Shown here one piece after another: positions 1 through 8,955 of a stretch of 32,713 nucleotides of DNA (the stretch's first letter is position 1; every line of letters begins with the position of its first letter). This stretch comes from JALORV01 sp963766365 (GTDB lineage: Bacteria > Pseudomonadota > Gammaproteobacteria > Burkholderiales > Burkholderiaceae_F). The translations under genes and the position numbers were made by a program. Where the stretch lies: NCBI GenBank assembly GCA_963766365.1, contig CAVXZK010000019.1, positions 1 to 32,713 on the forward strand, given 5' to 3'. Below the pieces are notes generated by a model. That model was not told the DNA's origin. It was given only the letters and a program-made list of their open reading frames with translations, and did no database searches.

Positions 1-712
1 CGCGCCCGGTGCGGTAGCCCTCGCGAACACCATCCAGGCCGTAGATGATCCCCGCTGTCGGGAAGTCCGGTGCCGGGATCAGTTCGATCAGTTCGTCCAC
101 CGTCGTCTCGGGCCGGCGCAACAGTGCCAGGCAACCGTCGATCACCTCGGACAGGTTGTGCGGCGGCACGTTGGTCGCCATGCCGACCGCAATGCCGGCC
201 GAGCCGTTGATCAGCAGGTTCGGGATCTTCGACGGCAGCACCGACGGCTCACGTTCCTTGCCGTCGTAGTTCGGGACGAAGTTGACCGTCTCCTTGTCGA
301 TGTCGGCCAGGAGTTCGGCCGAGATCTTGTCGAGCCGGCACTCGGTGTAGCGCATCGCCGCCGCGCTATCGCCGTCGATCGAGCCGAAGTTGCCCTGCCC
401 GTCGATCAGCATGTAGCGCAGGGAAAAGTCCTGCGCCATGCGCACCAGCGTGTCGTAAATGGCGTTGTCGCCATGCGGGTGGTATTTACCCATCACCTCG
501 CCGACCACCCGCGCGCACTTCACGTACGAGCGGTTCCAGTGGTTCCCCGCCTCATGCATCGCGTACAGCACGCGGCGATGCACCGGCTTCAGGCCGTCGC
601 GCACGTCGGGCAACGCGCGCCCGACGATGACGCTCATCGCGTAATCCAGATACGAACGCCGCATCTCCTCTTCGAGCGAGACGGGCAGGGTTTCCTTCGC
701 GAATTGATCCAT
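1..712 (-). CDS. gyrA: DNA gyrase subunit A, N-terminal part (cut by window edge)
   Basis: This is the A subunit of type II topoisomerase, which breaks and rejoins DNA as GyrA2GyrB2 to introduce negative supercoils. About 237 N-terminal residues are present and the rest lies beyond base 1. The start ATG (712-710) gives MDQFAKETLPVSLEEEMRRS, typical of proteobacterial GyrA, followed by SYLDYAMSVIVGRALPDVRDG and KPVHRRVLYAM. The catalytic tyrosine is Y122 in AAAMRYTE (about residues 118-124), and the numbering matches E. coli. The quinolone-determining region reads HGDNAIYDT, so residue 83 is Asn where most proteobacteria carry Ser or Thr, while Asp87 is kept. The gene is divergent from the amidohydrolase at 926. 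Identification is certain; the true length cannot be seen. Confidence 0.98.
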   Translation of the reverse strand, partial: MDQFAKETLPVSLEEEMRRSYLDYAMSVIVGRALPDVRDGLKPVHRRVLYAMHEAGNHWNRSYVKCARVVGEVMGKYHPHGDNAIYDTLVRMAQDFSLRYMLIDGQGNFGSIDGDSAAAMRYTECRLDKISAELLADIDKETVNFVPNYDGKEREPSVLPSKIPNLLINGSAGIAVGMATNVPPHNLSEVIDGCLALLRRPETTVDELIELIPAPDFPTAGIIYGLDGVREGYRTGR

Positions 713-772
713 CAGGGAGGCAGCCTCAGGGCGCAGCTTGGAGGGCCGACGGGCCCGCAAGCACAATCGAAA

Positions 773-778
773 ATTCTA
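773..778 (-). promoter_or_regulatory. candidate -10 box for gyrA
   Basis: On the minus strand TAGAAT lies about 60 nt upstream of the gyrA start, in the 213-bp divergent gap to the amidohydrolase. No good -35 hexamer is seen at 16-18 nt spacing, so this is a weak call. Confidence 0.27.
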
Positions 779-925
779 CCAGTGCAGGACATGCATTTCG
801 CGCTCGTCAGCCGGCCTGCGTACGGCGGCACGTTCTGCGAAAACCGGCGCCCTCGAACCTTAACTCGCCAAGCGCACGGCAATATGGTCTGATCCGCCGC
901 CAATGAGCTCGACCGCCAAATCGCC

Positions 926-2275
926 ATGGAATCCGTCGATCTGCTGATCGAGGCGCGCTGGGTCGTTCCCGTCGTGCCGCGCGCCACGGTGCTCGAGCAT
1001 CACGCGGTGGCGGTACGCGATGGCCACATCGTCGCGGTGTGCCCGGCCGATGAGGCCAGCCAGCGGTTCATGCCCTCGGAGCGGATTCCGCTCCCGACGC
1101 ACACCCTGATACCGGGGCTCGTGAACCTTCATACGCATGCCGCGATGACGCTGTTTCGCGGGATCGGCGACGACCTGCCGCTGATGGAGTGGCTGGAAAC
1201 GCGAATCTGGCCACTCGAGCGGGCGCTGGTATCCGCGGAATTCGTACTCGACGGCTCGCGCCTCGCGGCGATCGAGATGCTTCGCTCCGGCACGACCTGC
1301 TGCTCGGACATGTACTTCTATCCGGAGGCTGCTGTCCGCGCCCTGCGCAGCGTGGGCATGCGGGCGGTGGCCGGAATCATCGCGATCGAGTTCCCGACCG
1401 CCTACGCGTCAGACGCGGAAGACTACCTGCGGAAGGGCCTGGCGACCCGTGACGCCTTTCGCAGCGACAGCCTGGTCTCCTTCACCCTCGCCCCTCATGC
1501 GCCTTACACGGTCTCGGACACCACGCTGGCCAAGATCGGAATGCTCGCTGAGGAACTGGACCTGCCGGTCCATATCCATCTTCACGAGACGATGGACGAG
1601 ATCGAGGAATCCGTGCGCCGTCATGGCGAGCGGCCCCTCGCACGGCTCGACCGGCTGCGCCTCGTGACCGAACGTCTCATCGCGGTGCATGCGGTGCACC
1701 TCGACACCGCTGAAATTGAACTCCTGGCTCAGCGGGGCGCCTCGGTCGCGCACTGCGGAGCATCGAACCTGAAACTTGGCAGCGGCATCGCGCCGATTAC
1801 GGAGCTCATGGCGGCGGGTGTGAATGTCGGCCTCGGCACGGACGGTGCGGCCAGCAACGACCGGCTGGACATGGTCTCGGAGATGCGGCTCGCTGCCCTG
1901 CTCGCCAAGGGCGTCCGCCGCGATGCCACCGCGGTGCCGGCACCGGCAGCACTGGAGGCGGCCACGCTTGGCGGAGCGCGGGCGCTCGGGCTCGACCGGC
2001 GCATCGGCTCGATCGAGGTGGGCAAGGCGGCCGACCTCGCCGCCTTCGACCTGTCGTCGATCGAGACCCAGCCGGTGTACGACCCTATTACGCAACTGGT
2101 CTATGCCGCAGGACGCGAACAGGCCACCGACGTGTGGGTGGCGGGCAACTCTGTTGTAAGGGGGAGACAGGTGCTTGCGGAAGCTCAAGAAGGCGCATCA
2201 AGCCGGTCGGCCGCCCAGCTCCTCGCGTGGCAGAATCGCTGTCGGCAGGTTCTGCAGACGGCGGGGTTGGCTTAA
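926..2275 (+). CDS. mtaD: TRZ/ATZ family amidohydrolase, probable 5-methylthioadenosine / S-adenosylhomocysteine deaminase
   Basis: A cytosolic metal-dependent deaminase of the amidohydrolase superfamily, 449 residues, the family's usual length. The metal site is visible: HxH at residues 69-71 (NLHTHAAMT), a histidine in VHIHLHE, another in AVHAVHLD, and the aspartate in GLGTDGAASND. The C-terminal GKAADLAAFD and the final VWVAGNSVVRG strand are the composite beta-sandwich typical of MtaD/TrzA/AtzB relatives. The likely role is removing the amino group from 5'-methylthioadenosine, S-adenosylhomocysteine or 5'-deoxyadenosine in nucleoside salvage. The usual CPSSN after the barrel histidine is CGASN here. 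In pseudomonads a gene of this family lies directly beside ubiG and a Gph-like phosphatase; here it is in the same neighbourhood but nine kilobases away. Family is sure; substrate is not. Confidence 0.85.
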   Translation: MESVDLLIEARWVVPVVPRATVLEHHAVAVRDGHIVAVCPADEASQRFMPSERIPLPTHTLIPGLVNLHTHAAMTLFRGIGDDLPLMEWLETRIWPLERALVSAEFVLDGSRLAAIEMLRSGTTCCSDMYFYPEAAVRALRSVGMRAVAGIIAIEFPTAYASDAEDYLRKGLATRDAFRSDSLVSFTLAPHAPYTVSDTTLAKIGMLAEELDLPVHIHLHETMDEIEESVRRHGERPLARLDRLRLVTERLIAVHAVHLDTAEIELLAQRGASVAHCGASNLKLGSGIAPITELMAAGVNVGLGTDGAASNDRLDMVSEMRLAALLAKGVRRDATAVPAPAALEAATLGGARALGLDRRIGSIEVGKAADLAAFDLSSIETQPVYDPITQLVYAAGREQATDVWVAGNSVVRGRQVLAEAQEGASSRSAAQLLAWQNRCRQVLQTAGLA

Positions 2276-2360
2276 AACCTTCATCGGCCGATGCGGCGCG
2301 TGTCACATCCGGTCGAGTTGGTACCGCGGCCGGTCTTCCTTATCTCGAGTGAGGAGCAAC

Positions 2361-3122
2361 ATGAAGCAATCCATCAAGCTGGGCCTCCTGGCATCGGCAC
2401 TGATGGCCATCACTGGGACGGTCTCCGCCCAGATGAAGGACATCACGGTAGTCGATACCAAGGAAAGCCCGTATGTCATTGACGCGCGCGGCGTCATCGT
2501 CCGCGATCCGTTCGGCCTGTGCTGGCGCACGGGTTCGTGGAGCGTGGACCGTGCAGCCAAGACGGTCATCAAGGACGCCAAGTATCCCAACTGGACCGCG
2601 ATCTGCGAGTGCGAGGACAAGAGCCTGTGGGTGAAGCCGGTTTGCGAGCCGCCGCCCCCGCCGCCGCCGCCGCCCCCGCCGCCGCCGCCACCGGCGCCGA
2701 AGGCAGCACCAGCGCCGACGAGCGAGAAGGTGACGTTCGCCGCTGACGCCCTGTTCGACTTCGACAAGGCAGTCCTGCGTGCCGACGGCAAGGCCAAGCT
2801 CGACGATCTCGTGTCGAAGCTCGCAGGTGTGAGCCTCGAAGTGATCATCGGCGTGGGCTACACGGACCGCATCGGGTCCGAGAAGTACAACCTGGGTCTG
2901 TCGCAGCGTCGCGCCCAGGCAGTGAAGGACTACCTGGTGAGCAAGGGCATCGAGCCGAACCGTGTCTACACGGAAGGCAAGGGCATGGCGAACCCGGTCA
3001 AGCAGTGTCCGGATCCATCGGCCAAGGGCGAGATTCGCAACCGCAAGCAGCTGATCGAGTGCTTGCAGCCGAATCGTCGTGTCGAGGTCGAGGTCGTGGG
3101 CACCCGCCCCGTCCGTCGCTAA
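2361..3122 (+). CDS. ompA: OmpA-family outer membrane protein with proline linker
   Basis: A 253-residue envelope protein that ties the outer membrane to peptidoglycan. The start at 2361 is chosen because GAGGAG lies at 2351-2356 and the first 23 residues form a signal peptide cleaved near VSA-Q. A short N-terminal domain (about 24-95, with cysteines at 54, 82, 84 and 95) replaces the eight-stranded barrel of E. coli OmpA. Fifteen consecutive prolines (97-111) form a rigid linker. The C-terminal OmpA domain (about 122-245) has the peptidoglycan-binding pair D169 and R184 in GYTDRIGS...LSQRRAQAV and ends in NRRVEVEV. Cysteines 216 and 234 flank the usual insertion. gyrA-ompA-ubiG is a common betaproteobacterial order, here interrupted after ompA. 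An intrinsic terminator follows at 3143. Confidence 0.92.
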   Translation: MKQSIKLGLLASALMAITGTVSAQMKDITVVDTKESPYVIDARGVIVRDPFGLCWRTGSWSVDRAAKTVIKDAKYPNWTAICECEDKSLWVKPVCEPPPPPPPPPPPPPPPAPKAAPAPTSEKVTFAADALFDFDKAVLRADGKAKLDDLVSKLAGVSLEVIIGVGYTDRIGSEKYNLGLSQRRAQAVKDYLVSKGIEPNRVYTEGKGMANPVKQCPDPSAKGEIRNRKQLIECLQPNRRVEVEVVGTRPVRR

Positions 3123-3142
3123 ACGAGCCTCTCGTTGATCAA

Positions 3143-3169
3143 AGCCCCGCTTCGGCGGGGCTTTTTTTT
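3143..3169 (+). terminator. intrinsic terminator of ompA
   Basis: A perfect 8-bp stem AGCCCCGC / GCGGGGCT closes on a TTCG tetraloop flanked by C and G, the very stable C(UUCG)G loop. It is followed by eight T (3162-3169). It begins 21 nt after the ompA stop codon. Confidence 0.95.
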
Positions 3170-3206
3170 GTCATCATCTGATACACAGATGTGGAAAGGA
3201 TCAACC

Positions 3207-3695
3207 ATGCATTGCTCGTACTCTTCCCCCGCGGCACGCGGCGCCCGCCTCGGTGCCGCAGCGCTCCTCGCTTGCCTGCTGCCGCTCGCCGCCGCGGCAC
3301 AGGACGAAGGCGGCCTGTACATCGCTGGCTATGGATTCAGCTTCGAGCAGGCGGCGAACCGCGGGCTCGCGCAAAACCCCAAGGGCCAGCCCTTCTTCGT
3401 GCTGGCGCTGCCGCCCAACAGCGAGGCCTTGATGAAGTCGGCACCCAAGACGGCCGCCGCGGTGCGCGACCGCGTCGTTGCGAGCAACGGCGTGCTGCTG
3501 GTCTGTCAGCGCGACATCGACAACGGTTCGATCGACGCCGCCAAACTGGTGCCGGGGGTCGTCGCAGTGCGCGGCTTTCCGCCGCCGGGGAGCAAGGCGA
3601 TCCCGCACGGCGAGCGTTACTTCCCGGACGAAAACCGCGCGAACCTTCCGCAGGCCAACGAAGCGCTGAGGCGGCTGCGATCGACCTGCTCGTGA
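3207..3695 (+). CDS. secreted DsrE-like hypothetical protein
   Basis: A 162-residue protein with a signal peptide (LGAAALLACLLPLAAAAQ, about residues 15-33), so it is probably periplasmic. The start at 3207 is chosen for GGAAAGGA at 3193-3200, six bases upstream; an in-frame ATG at 3189 lacks such a site. The mature part resembles the DsrE fold of sulfur-relay and related small proteins: a first strand near GLYIAGYGF, a central PFFVLALPPNSEAL, then NGVLLVCQRDIDNGSIDAAKLVPGV, whose strand-Cys-helix-PGV layout is the DsrE hallmark. The cysteine in LLVCQRD sits where the conserved DsrE-like cysteine is expected. This assignment comes from pattern memory only. The gene follows the ompA terminator, so it is transcribed separately. 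Confidence 0.6.
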   Translation: MHCSYSSPAARGARLGAAALLACLLPLAAAAQDEGGLYIAGYGFSFEQAANRGLAQNPKGQPFFVLALPPNSEALMKSAPKTAAAVRDRVVASNGVLLVCQRDIDNGSIDAAKLVPGVVAVRGFPPPGSKAIPHGERYFPDENRANLPQANEALRRLRSTCS

Positions 3696-3756
3696 CAGTC
3701 CCGCCGCCGGGCCGGTCGTACGCTCCGCACCTGCTGCCCTGTTTCCTCCGTCTCCC

Positions 3757-5331
3757 ATGAACCTCAAGCGCATCCTCGCGTGGCTGCTGGTCGGCGCTCT
3801 CCTCGTCCTCGCGGCGGGCCTTGGCCTGCGTTCCTACCGTGCACTGGGCGGGCCGCCACTGCAGGCCTGGCACACGCACGTGCCCACCGAGCTCAGCGCG
3901 TCGGCGCTCGATTCCGCCGACTGGACTGGCTATCTGGCGCAGGAACAGGCGATCTTCGACGACATCCGCGCCAACGTAACGCAGCGTCTCGAGACCGATG
4001 CGCGCGTGCCCTACAACCGCTACTTCGAAGATAGCCCCGTCTATCCGCCGCGTTTCGCGCAGGACTGGAACCGCTCGTACGTAATGGAGCCGACGGGCCC
4101 GCTCCGGGGCGCTGTAGTCCTGCTGCACGGCCTGACGGACTCTCCCTACAGCCTGCGCCACGTCGCACGGCGCTATGCGGAGCGCGGCTTCGTGGCGATC
4201 GGCATCCGCATGCCCGGCCACGGCACAGTCCCTGCCGGGCTCACGGACGTGCGCTGGGAAGCGTGGTCTGCGGCGACACGGCTTGCGGTGCGTGAGGCCC
4301 GACGGCGGGCGTCAGCTCCGTTGCCGCTGCATCTCGTCGGATTCTCCAACGGCGGCGCGCTGGCCGTGAAGTACGCGCTCGACGCGATCGAGGACCCGAC
4401 GCTGGCGCGCGCCGACCGGCTGGTGCTCTTTACGCCGATGATCGGGATCACGCGCTTCGCGCGCTTCGCTGGACTGGCCGGCCTGCCCGCGGTGCTGCCA
4501 CCATTCGCCAATGCCGCGTGGCTCAGCAATCTGCCGGAATTCAACCCCTTCAAGTACAACTCGTTCCCGGTCAACGGCGCGCGCCAGTCGTTCCGGCTGA
4601 CCGATGCGCTGCAGGCGCAGATCCAGCGTCTCGCGCGCGCGGGGCAACTCGGCACGATGCCGCCGGTGCTGACCTTCCAGTCGGTGATTGACTTCACCGT
4701 CAGCACGCCGGCCATCCTCACCGCCCTCTACGCCTTCCTGCCGGACAACGGCAGCGAGATCGTGCTGTTCGATGTGAACCGCACCGTGAAGTTCGGTCCG
4801 CTGCTGCGTCCGTCAGCCTACGTCGCACTCGACCGGCTCACGCCGACCACGCCACAGACCTTTCGCTTCACCGCGATCGTCAACGCCGGCGACGACAGCG
4901 ACGCGACACTCGAGCGCAGCATCGCCCCGGGGCAATTGCAGCCTGTGGAGCGTCCGCTGGGCCTGCCCTACCCGCCGGGGATCTTTTCACTGTCGCACCT
5001 GGCGATACCGATCCCGCCGAATGACCCGTTGTACGGAACGCAGCCCGATCCCAAATCGCGCCTGGATTACGGACTGAACCTCGGCACGCTGGACGCGCGC
5101 GGTGAACGCGGCGCCCTGATCATTGACCAGGACTTCCTCACTCGACTGCCCTCGAACCCCTTCTTTCCCTACCTGCTGACGCGCGTTGAGGAAGGCATCG
5201 ACCGGCCGTCGGGTGCGAGCGGGCGGAACCTCGTTGCGACGCCTGCGCCGGGCTTGCCGGTTCGGCTCGAAGCCCTGCTGTCGACGTTTCTGCAGGACGA
5301 CGCGGATGCGCAGCCCTTTGCCGGGCCGTAG
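3757..5331 (+). CDS. membrane-anchored alpha/beta hydrolase (lipase/esterase-like)
   Basis: A 524-residue serine hydrolase with one N-terminal membrane segment (about 5-25), so probably anchored in the inner membrane facing the periplasm. The alpha/beta hydrolase core has the oxyanion-hole motif LLHGLTDSPYSLR (about 122-134), GIRMPGHGTVPAG (149-161), and the nucleophile elbow GFSNGG with Ser197. Candidate triad partners are Asp312 (QSVIDFTVS) and His414 (SLSHLAIP). The GHG-x-PxGL and nucleophile-elbow layout resembles monoglyceride-lipase and carboxylesterase relatives. The C-terminal 100 residues (DYGLNLGTLDARGERGALI onward) are an extension of unknown role. A hairpin at 5364 may end the transcript. 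The substrate is unknown; fold and active-site serine are well supported. Confidence 0.82.
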   Translation: MNLKRILAWLLVGALLVLAAGLGLRSYRALGGPPLQAWHTHVPTELSASALDSADWTGYLAQEQAIFDDIRANVTQRLETDARVPYNRYFEDSPVYPPRFAQDWNRSYVMEPTGPLRGAVVLLHGLTDSPYSLRHVARRYAERGFVAIGIRMPGHGTVPAGLTDVRWEAWSAATRLAVREARRRASAPLPLHLVGFSNGGALAVKYALDAIEDPTLARADRLVLFTPMIGITRFARFAGLAGLPAVLPPFANAAWLSNLPEFNPFKYNSFPVNGARQSFRLTDALQAQIQRLARAGQLGTMPPVLTFQSVIDFTVSTPAILTALYAFLPDNGSEIVLFDVNRTVKFGPLLRPSAYVALDRLTPTTPQTFRFTAIVNAGDDSDATLERSIAPGQLQPVERPLGLPYPPGIFSLSHLAIPIPPNDPLYGTQPDPKSRLDYGLNLGTLDARGERGALIIDQDFLTRLPSNPFFPYLLTRVEEGIDRPSGASGRNLVATPAPGLPVRLEALLSTFLQDDADAQPFAGP

Positions 5332-5363
5332 TCTGTGACAGCGGGCCGGCACGGCGGAACGTT

Positions 5364-5389
5364 GCGCGGGAAGATCCGACCCGCGCTTT
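5364..5389 (+). terminator. candidate terminator after the hydrolase
   Basis: A perfect 7-bp stem GCGCGGG / CCCGCGC (5364-5370 with 5380-5386) has a 9-nt loop and a short TTT tail. It lies 32 nt after the hydrolase stop codon. The T tract is short, so termination may be partial. Confidence 0.5.
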
Positions 5390-5463
5390 CTGCTCAACGC
5401 AGCCGACCCACGACGCACGATCCGCGCCTCGACCGACGGCACCCATAACCCCGCGCTGATCCC

Positions 5464-7866
5464 ATGCAACCCTGGCTGCGACGAAGCTTGTACGTGGCGG
5501 CTGCCCTGCTGCTGCTCCTGCTCGTTGCTGCGGTCTGGCTGATTGCAAGTTTCGACGGCGAGCGCGTCAAGCGCGCGGCCAGCGACTGGATGCGCGCCCA
5601 GCTGGCGCGCGAGCTGGTCTTCGACGGACCGGTGACGCTACGACTGTGGCCCCACCTTGCGCTGACGGCCCAAGGCGTGCGCTTGTCTGAACCCGGTTTG
5701 CCCCAGCTGGACTTCGCCACCATCGAGGAAACAGCGCTGGTGCTACGCCTGGAGCCGCTGCTGGCACGGCGCGAGATCGAGATCGACAGCGTGGTAGCCA
5801 AAGGCGTGCGCCTGAACTATCGCCGCGACCGCGACGGTCAACGCAACATCGACGACCTGCTGTCCCGCGCTGCCAGCGACGGCGAGCCGGGTACCGGCAA
5901 ACAGATATCGGTTGAACGCATCGATCTCGTCGATGCCAGGCTGCAGGTGACCGACGTGCTGGGCGACATCGAGGGCAGCTTCGCGGTGCGGCAGCTGAGC
6001 CTGGTTCGCTACGGCCCGGGGCTGCCGTCACCGCTGCATCTGGAAGCCCAGGCCGACCTGAAGCAGCCGGTTCTCAATGGTTCACTCGTTCTCGATGCCG
6101 GGCTGGAGCTGCTGCCGGCGCCGACGCCCGGCTCGCCGCCGATCGTGCGCCTGGTCAAGGTGGGTCTCCACTTGCACGGCCAGGGCTTTGACTTCAAGGA
6201 TCTCGATGCGCGGCTGCAGGCCGATGCCATCCGGCTCGACTATGGAGTTGCGGCTGACGTCACGGACAGCCGCGTCGATCTCGACAACCTGCAGATGCAC
6301 TTCAGCGGCACGCGGCTCGGCTGGAGCGTCGACAACGGCCGTCTCGGTCTCGCAGGGCTGCGTCTGGACATGCTCGGCAGGACACTCGAATTCGAGCATC
6401 TGGCGCTGCAGCTGAAGGGGCACCGGCGGGCGACGACACTCGATGGAGAGCTCAACTGGCCGGCGCTCAAGGTGGTCGGCGAGAGCCTGAAAGGTGCGGC
6501 GCTGGACGGACGCCTGGTACTCGGCGGTGACCAGCAACTGCTGCTGCAACTGAACTCGCAAGCGCCAAGCGGCGTGTTCGAACGCATCACGGTCCCGGCG
6601 CTGCATGTCCAGGTCGACGGCCGAACCGGGTCGAGCGCGGTAAAGGGCAAGGCCGACGCCACGCTGGTGCTCGAACCGCAAACTCCCGCCGCGACGCTTG
6701 ATGGCCTGTCGCTGTCGTTGCGCTTGACCGACCCGTCACTGCCGCCACTGCAGCTGGCGCTGAAAGGCCGTGCGCAGCTTTCAGACGTGACTGGAGGCGG
6801 CCAGGCCGAGGGCACGATCAATGACCAGCGCTTCGTCGCCCGCGTTGACGCTGCCCTCGATCGGCAGCGAACCTTCGTCGATGTCGACGCCAGCTTCGGC
6901 ACGCTCGACCTGGACCGGTTTGTCACCCCGGCCAGTCAAGGCACGGCGTCGGCTCCGACGACCGCGGCGACGCCGATTGACCTGCAACCACTGCAATGGG
7001 CAGACGCACGACTGCGCTTGAAGGTATCGCGACTGCTGCGCGCGCCTTACCGCTTCGACCAGCTGGACCTTCAGGCGGGCATCGACAACGGGGTCCTCGA
7101 TCTACAGCGGATTACCGCCCGCGCCTGGGGTGGGCACCTCGACGCCAGCGGCAGCGCCGAGGCAGGTAGCCGCCAGCTCCGGTTGCGGCTGCGCGCTAAC
7201 GACGTGGATCTGCGCCGAATGCTGTCCGACACCCTCGGATACGACGGCCTGCGCGGCCGAGGCCGACTCGAGACTGATCTGCGCAGCCGTGGCAGCACCG
7301 TGGGCGCCGTGCGCGCGGCGCTCAATGGTCGCGCCGCGCTGGCGCTGCGGCCGGCCGCGGTCCGCGGCATCGACCTCGCCCAGACCCTGCGCGGCTGGCG
7401 CACCGCACCGCAGGGCGGCACCACCACGGTGGCCGGCGACGTCGGCCGCCAGACCGAGTTCAGCCAGCTCGATGCAAGTTTTGAGTTCCGTGACGGCGTG
7501 GGACACAGCGCCGATCTCGACGGGCGCAGTGAGTTCCTCCGGTTGACGGGCGAGGGCTCGATCGACTTCGCCCGCAGCCGAAGCGACTATCGGTTGCGGG
7601 CGCGGGTGGTCAACACCGCAGGCGGCCGGGCCGGACCCGAAATGGTGCTTCTCAATGGCGTTACGGTGCCGGTCGAGCTACGCGGTCCCTTCGGCGATGT
7701 GACGTGGCAGGTGAACTGGCCGTCCGTCACCGCGAGCGCCGCCGTGCGCACGGTGCCCAACGTGGTGCGCGGCACCGGGGAGGTTGTAGGCGGCGTCCTG
7801 CGCGGGGCGGCCGGTGCGGTGCGAGGCAGTCGCGACCCGGCAACACCGCCGCCGCCACCGCGCTAG
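5464..7866 (+). CDS. AsmA family protein
   Basis: An 800-residue inner-membrane-anchored periplasmic protein. One membrane segment (about residues 8-29, VAAALLLLLLVAAVWLIA) is followed by the typical AsmA start: a segment of the FDGERVKR...GPVTLRLWPHLALTAQGVRLSEP type, then repeated beta-strand sequence of the form LRLEPLLARREIEIDSVVAKGVRL. The C-terminal AsmA region carries YDGLRGRGRLETDLRSRG...ALNGRAALAL..AAVRGIDLAQTLR (about 600-640), then TEFSQLDASFEFRDG. AsmA-clan proteins form long hydrophobic grooves thought to carry phospholipids between the membranes. The tail ends in a proline stretch (PPPPPR). The start at 5464 gives a clean signal anchor. No operon partner is clear: 132 bp separate it from the hydrolase and 58 bp from the next gene. 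Confidence 0.87.
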   Translation: MQPWLRRSLYVAAALLLLLLVAAVWLIASFDGERVKRAASDWMRAQLARELVFDGPVTLRLWPHLALTAQGVRLSEPGLPQLDFATIEETALVLRLEPLLARREIEIDSVVAKGVRLNYRRDRDGQRNIDDLLSRAASDGEPGTGKQISVERIDLVDARLQVTDVLGDIEGSFAVRQLSLVRYGPGLPSPLHLEAQADLKQPVLNGSLVLDAGLELLPAPTPGSPPIVRLVKVGLHLHGQGFDFKDLDARLQADAIRLDYGVAADVTDSRVDLDNLQMHFSGTRLGWSVDNGRLGLAGLRLDMLGRTLEFEHLALQLKGHRRATTLDGELNWPALKVVGESLKGAALDGRLVLGGDQQLLLQLNSQAPSGVFERITVPALHVQVDGRTGSSAVKGKADATLVLEPQTPAATLDGLSLSLRLTDPSLPPLQLALKGRAQLSDVTGGGQAEGTINDQRFVARVDAALDRQRTFVDVDASFGTLDLDRFVTPASQGTASAPTTAATPIDLQPLQWADARLRLKVSRLLRAPYRFDQLDLQAGIDNGVLDLQRITARAWGGHLDASGSAEAGSRQLRLRLRANDVDLRRMLSDTLGYDGLRGRGRLETDLRSRGSTVGAVRAALNGRAALALRPAAVRGIDLAQTLRGWRTAPQGGTTTVAGDVGRQTEFSQLDASFEFRDGVGHSADLDGRSEFLRLTGEGSIDFARSRSDYRLRARVVNTAGGRAGPEMVLLNGVTVPVELRGPFGDVTWQVNWPSVTASAAVRTVPNVVRGTGEVVGGVLRGAAGAVRGSRDPATPPPPPR

Positions 7867-7889
7867 CTGGATTTCCGCAGCGGCACGAC

Positions 7890-7898
7890 TGATATACT
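7890..7898 (+). promoter_or_regulatory. extended -10 promoter for the patatin/GntP operon
   Basis: TGaTATACT is an extended -10 element: TG at 7890-7891, one base, then TATACT (7893-7898). It lies 27 nt before the patatin start, with GAGG at 7915-7918 as ribosome binding site. No good -35 is seen, as is usual for extended -10 promoters. Confidence 0.45.
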
Positions 7899-7924
7899 GC
7901 ACCGCACAATAATCGAGGTTCGAC

Positions 7925-8953
7925 ATGAGCCGTTCTCGCCGCAGCCCCCTTTTGGTCGATCTCGCGCTGCAAGGTGGCGGCGCGCATGGCGCCTTCACCT
8001 GGGGCGTGCTCGACCGCCTGCTCGAAGAGCCCTGGCTCACCTTCGACGGCATCTCCGGCACGTCGGCCGGCGCAATGAACGCCGCAGTCATGGCCAGCGG
8101 CTATGCGCATGGTGGGGCCGATGGTGCGAAGGCCGTGCTGGAGGATTTCTGGAAGCACGTGTCGGACGCGTCGCAGTTCAGCCCGATCCAGCGCGGCCCG
8201 ATGGAAATGCTCACGGGCCAATGGACGCTGGACTATTCGCCGATGTACCTGGCCGCCGAGATGGCCTCGCGCATCTTCTCGCCCTACGACCTGAACCCGC
8301 TGGGCAATCACCCGCTGCGCCCGATCCTGGCCGAGATGGTCGATTTCGAGGCGCTGGTGGATTCACCCATCCGCCTGTTCATCACCGCCACCAATGTGCG
8401 CACCGGCGCCGGTCGTGTCTTTCGCAACGCGGAAATCACGCCGGATGTGCTGCTGGCGTCGGGCTGCCTGCCGACGATGTTCCAGGCGGTGGAAATCGAC
8501 GGCGAGTTCTACTGGGACGGCGGTTATTCGGGCAACCCGACGATCACGCCACTGGTGCGCGAATGCCGTTCGCAGGACACGATCCTGGTGCAGATCAACC
8601 CGATCGTGCGTGACGAGGTCCCGCGCAGCGCACGCGACATCATGAACCGCCTGAACGAGGTGTCGTTCAACGCGCCGCTGCTGAAGGAAATGCGCATGAT
8701 CGCGCTGCTCCACAAGGTGGCGGACCCGGGCCGCGGCGAAGGCGCCCTGTGGGCCGGCATGCGCCTGCACCGCATCGCCACCGACCGGGTGACGGAGCTG
8801 AACTCGTCGTCGAAGATGATCACCGAGTGGCGCTTTCTGTGCGGATTGCGCGACGAGGGTCGGCGTACCGCCGGGTTGTTCCTCGAGACCCACGCCGCTG
8901 ATCTCGGCAAGCGCTCGACCGTCGATCTCGACGCCCTGTTGCAGACGCTCTGA
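7925..8953 (+). CDS. patatin-like phospholipase family protein
   Basis: A 342-residue lipid acyl hydrolase of the patatin family using a Ser-Asp dyad. The oxyanion loop is GGGAHG (residues 17-22), the nucleophile Ser47 is in GTSAG, and the dyad Asp198 is in DGG followed by YSGNP. The region after about 215 (DTILVQINPIVRDEVPRSARDIMNRLNEVSFNAPLLKEMRMI) matches the C-terminal extension (DUF3734) of a bacterial patatin subgroup often placed beside polyhydroxybutyrate and hydroxybutyrate genes. No signal peptide is seen, so it is probably cytosolic. It is followed after two bases by a GntP-type permease, so the two are co-transcribed. The likely substrate is a phospholipid or intracellular polyester; the sequence does not decide. 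Confidence 0.9.
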   Translation: MSRSRRSPLLVDLALQGGGAHGAFTWGVLDRLLEEPWLTFDGISGTSAGAMNAAVMASGYAHGGADGAKAVLEDFWKHVSDASQFSPIQRGPMEMLTGQWTLDYSPMYLAAEMASRIFSPYDLNPLGNHPLRPILAEMVDFEALVDSPIRLFITATNVRTGAGRVFRNAEITPDVLLASGCLPTMFQAVEIDGEFYWDGGYSGNPTITPLVRECRSQDTILVQINPIVRDEVPRSARDIMNRLNEVSFNAPLLKEMRMIALLHKVADPGRGEGALWAGMRLHRIATDRVTELNSSSKMITEWRFLCGLRDEGRRTAGLFLETHAADLGKRSTVDLDALLQTL

Positions 8954-8955
8954 CC

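Noticed and set aside
158..892. Plus-strand frame over the gyrA region
   Set aside because: The opposite strand encodes an unmistakable GyrA N-terminus; the frame is Arg/Val/His shadow sequence.
2318..2346. TTGGTA / TATCTC pair with 17-bp spacing before ompA
   Set aside because: Both hexamers are poor, and the start site would fall on the ribosome binding site.
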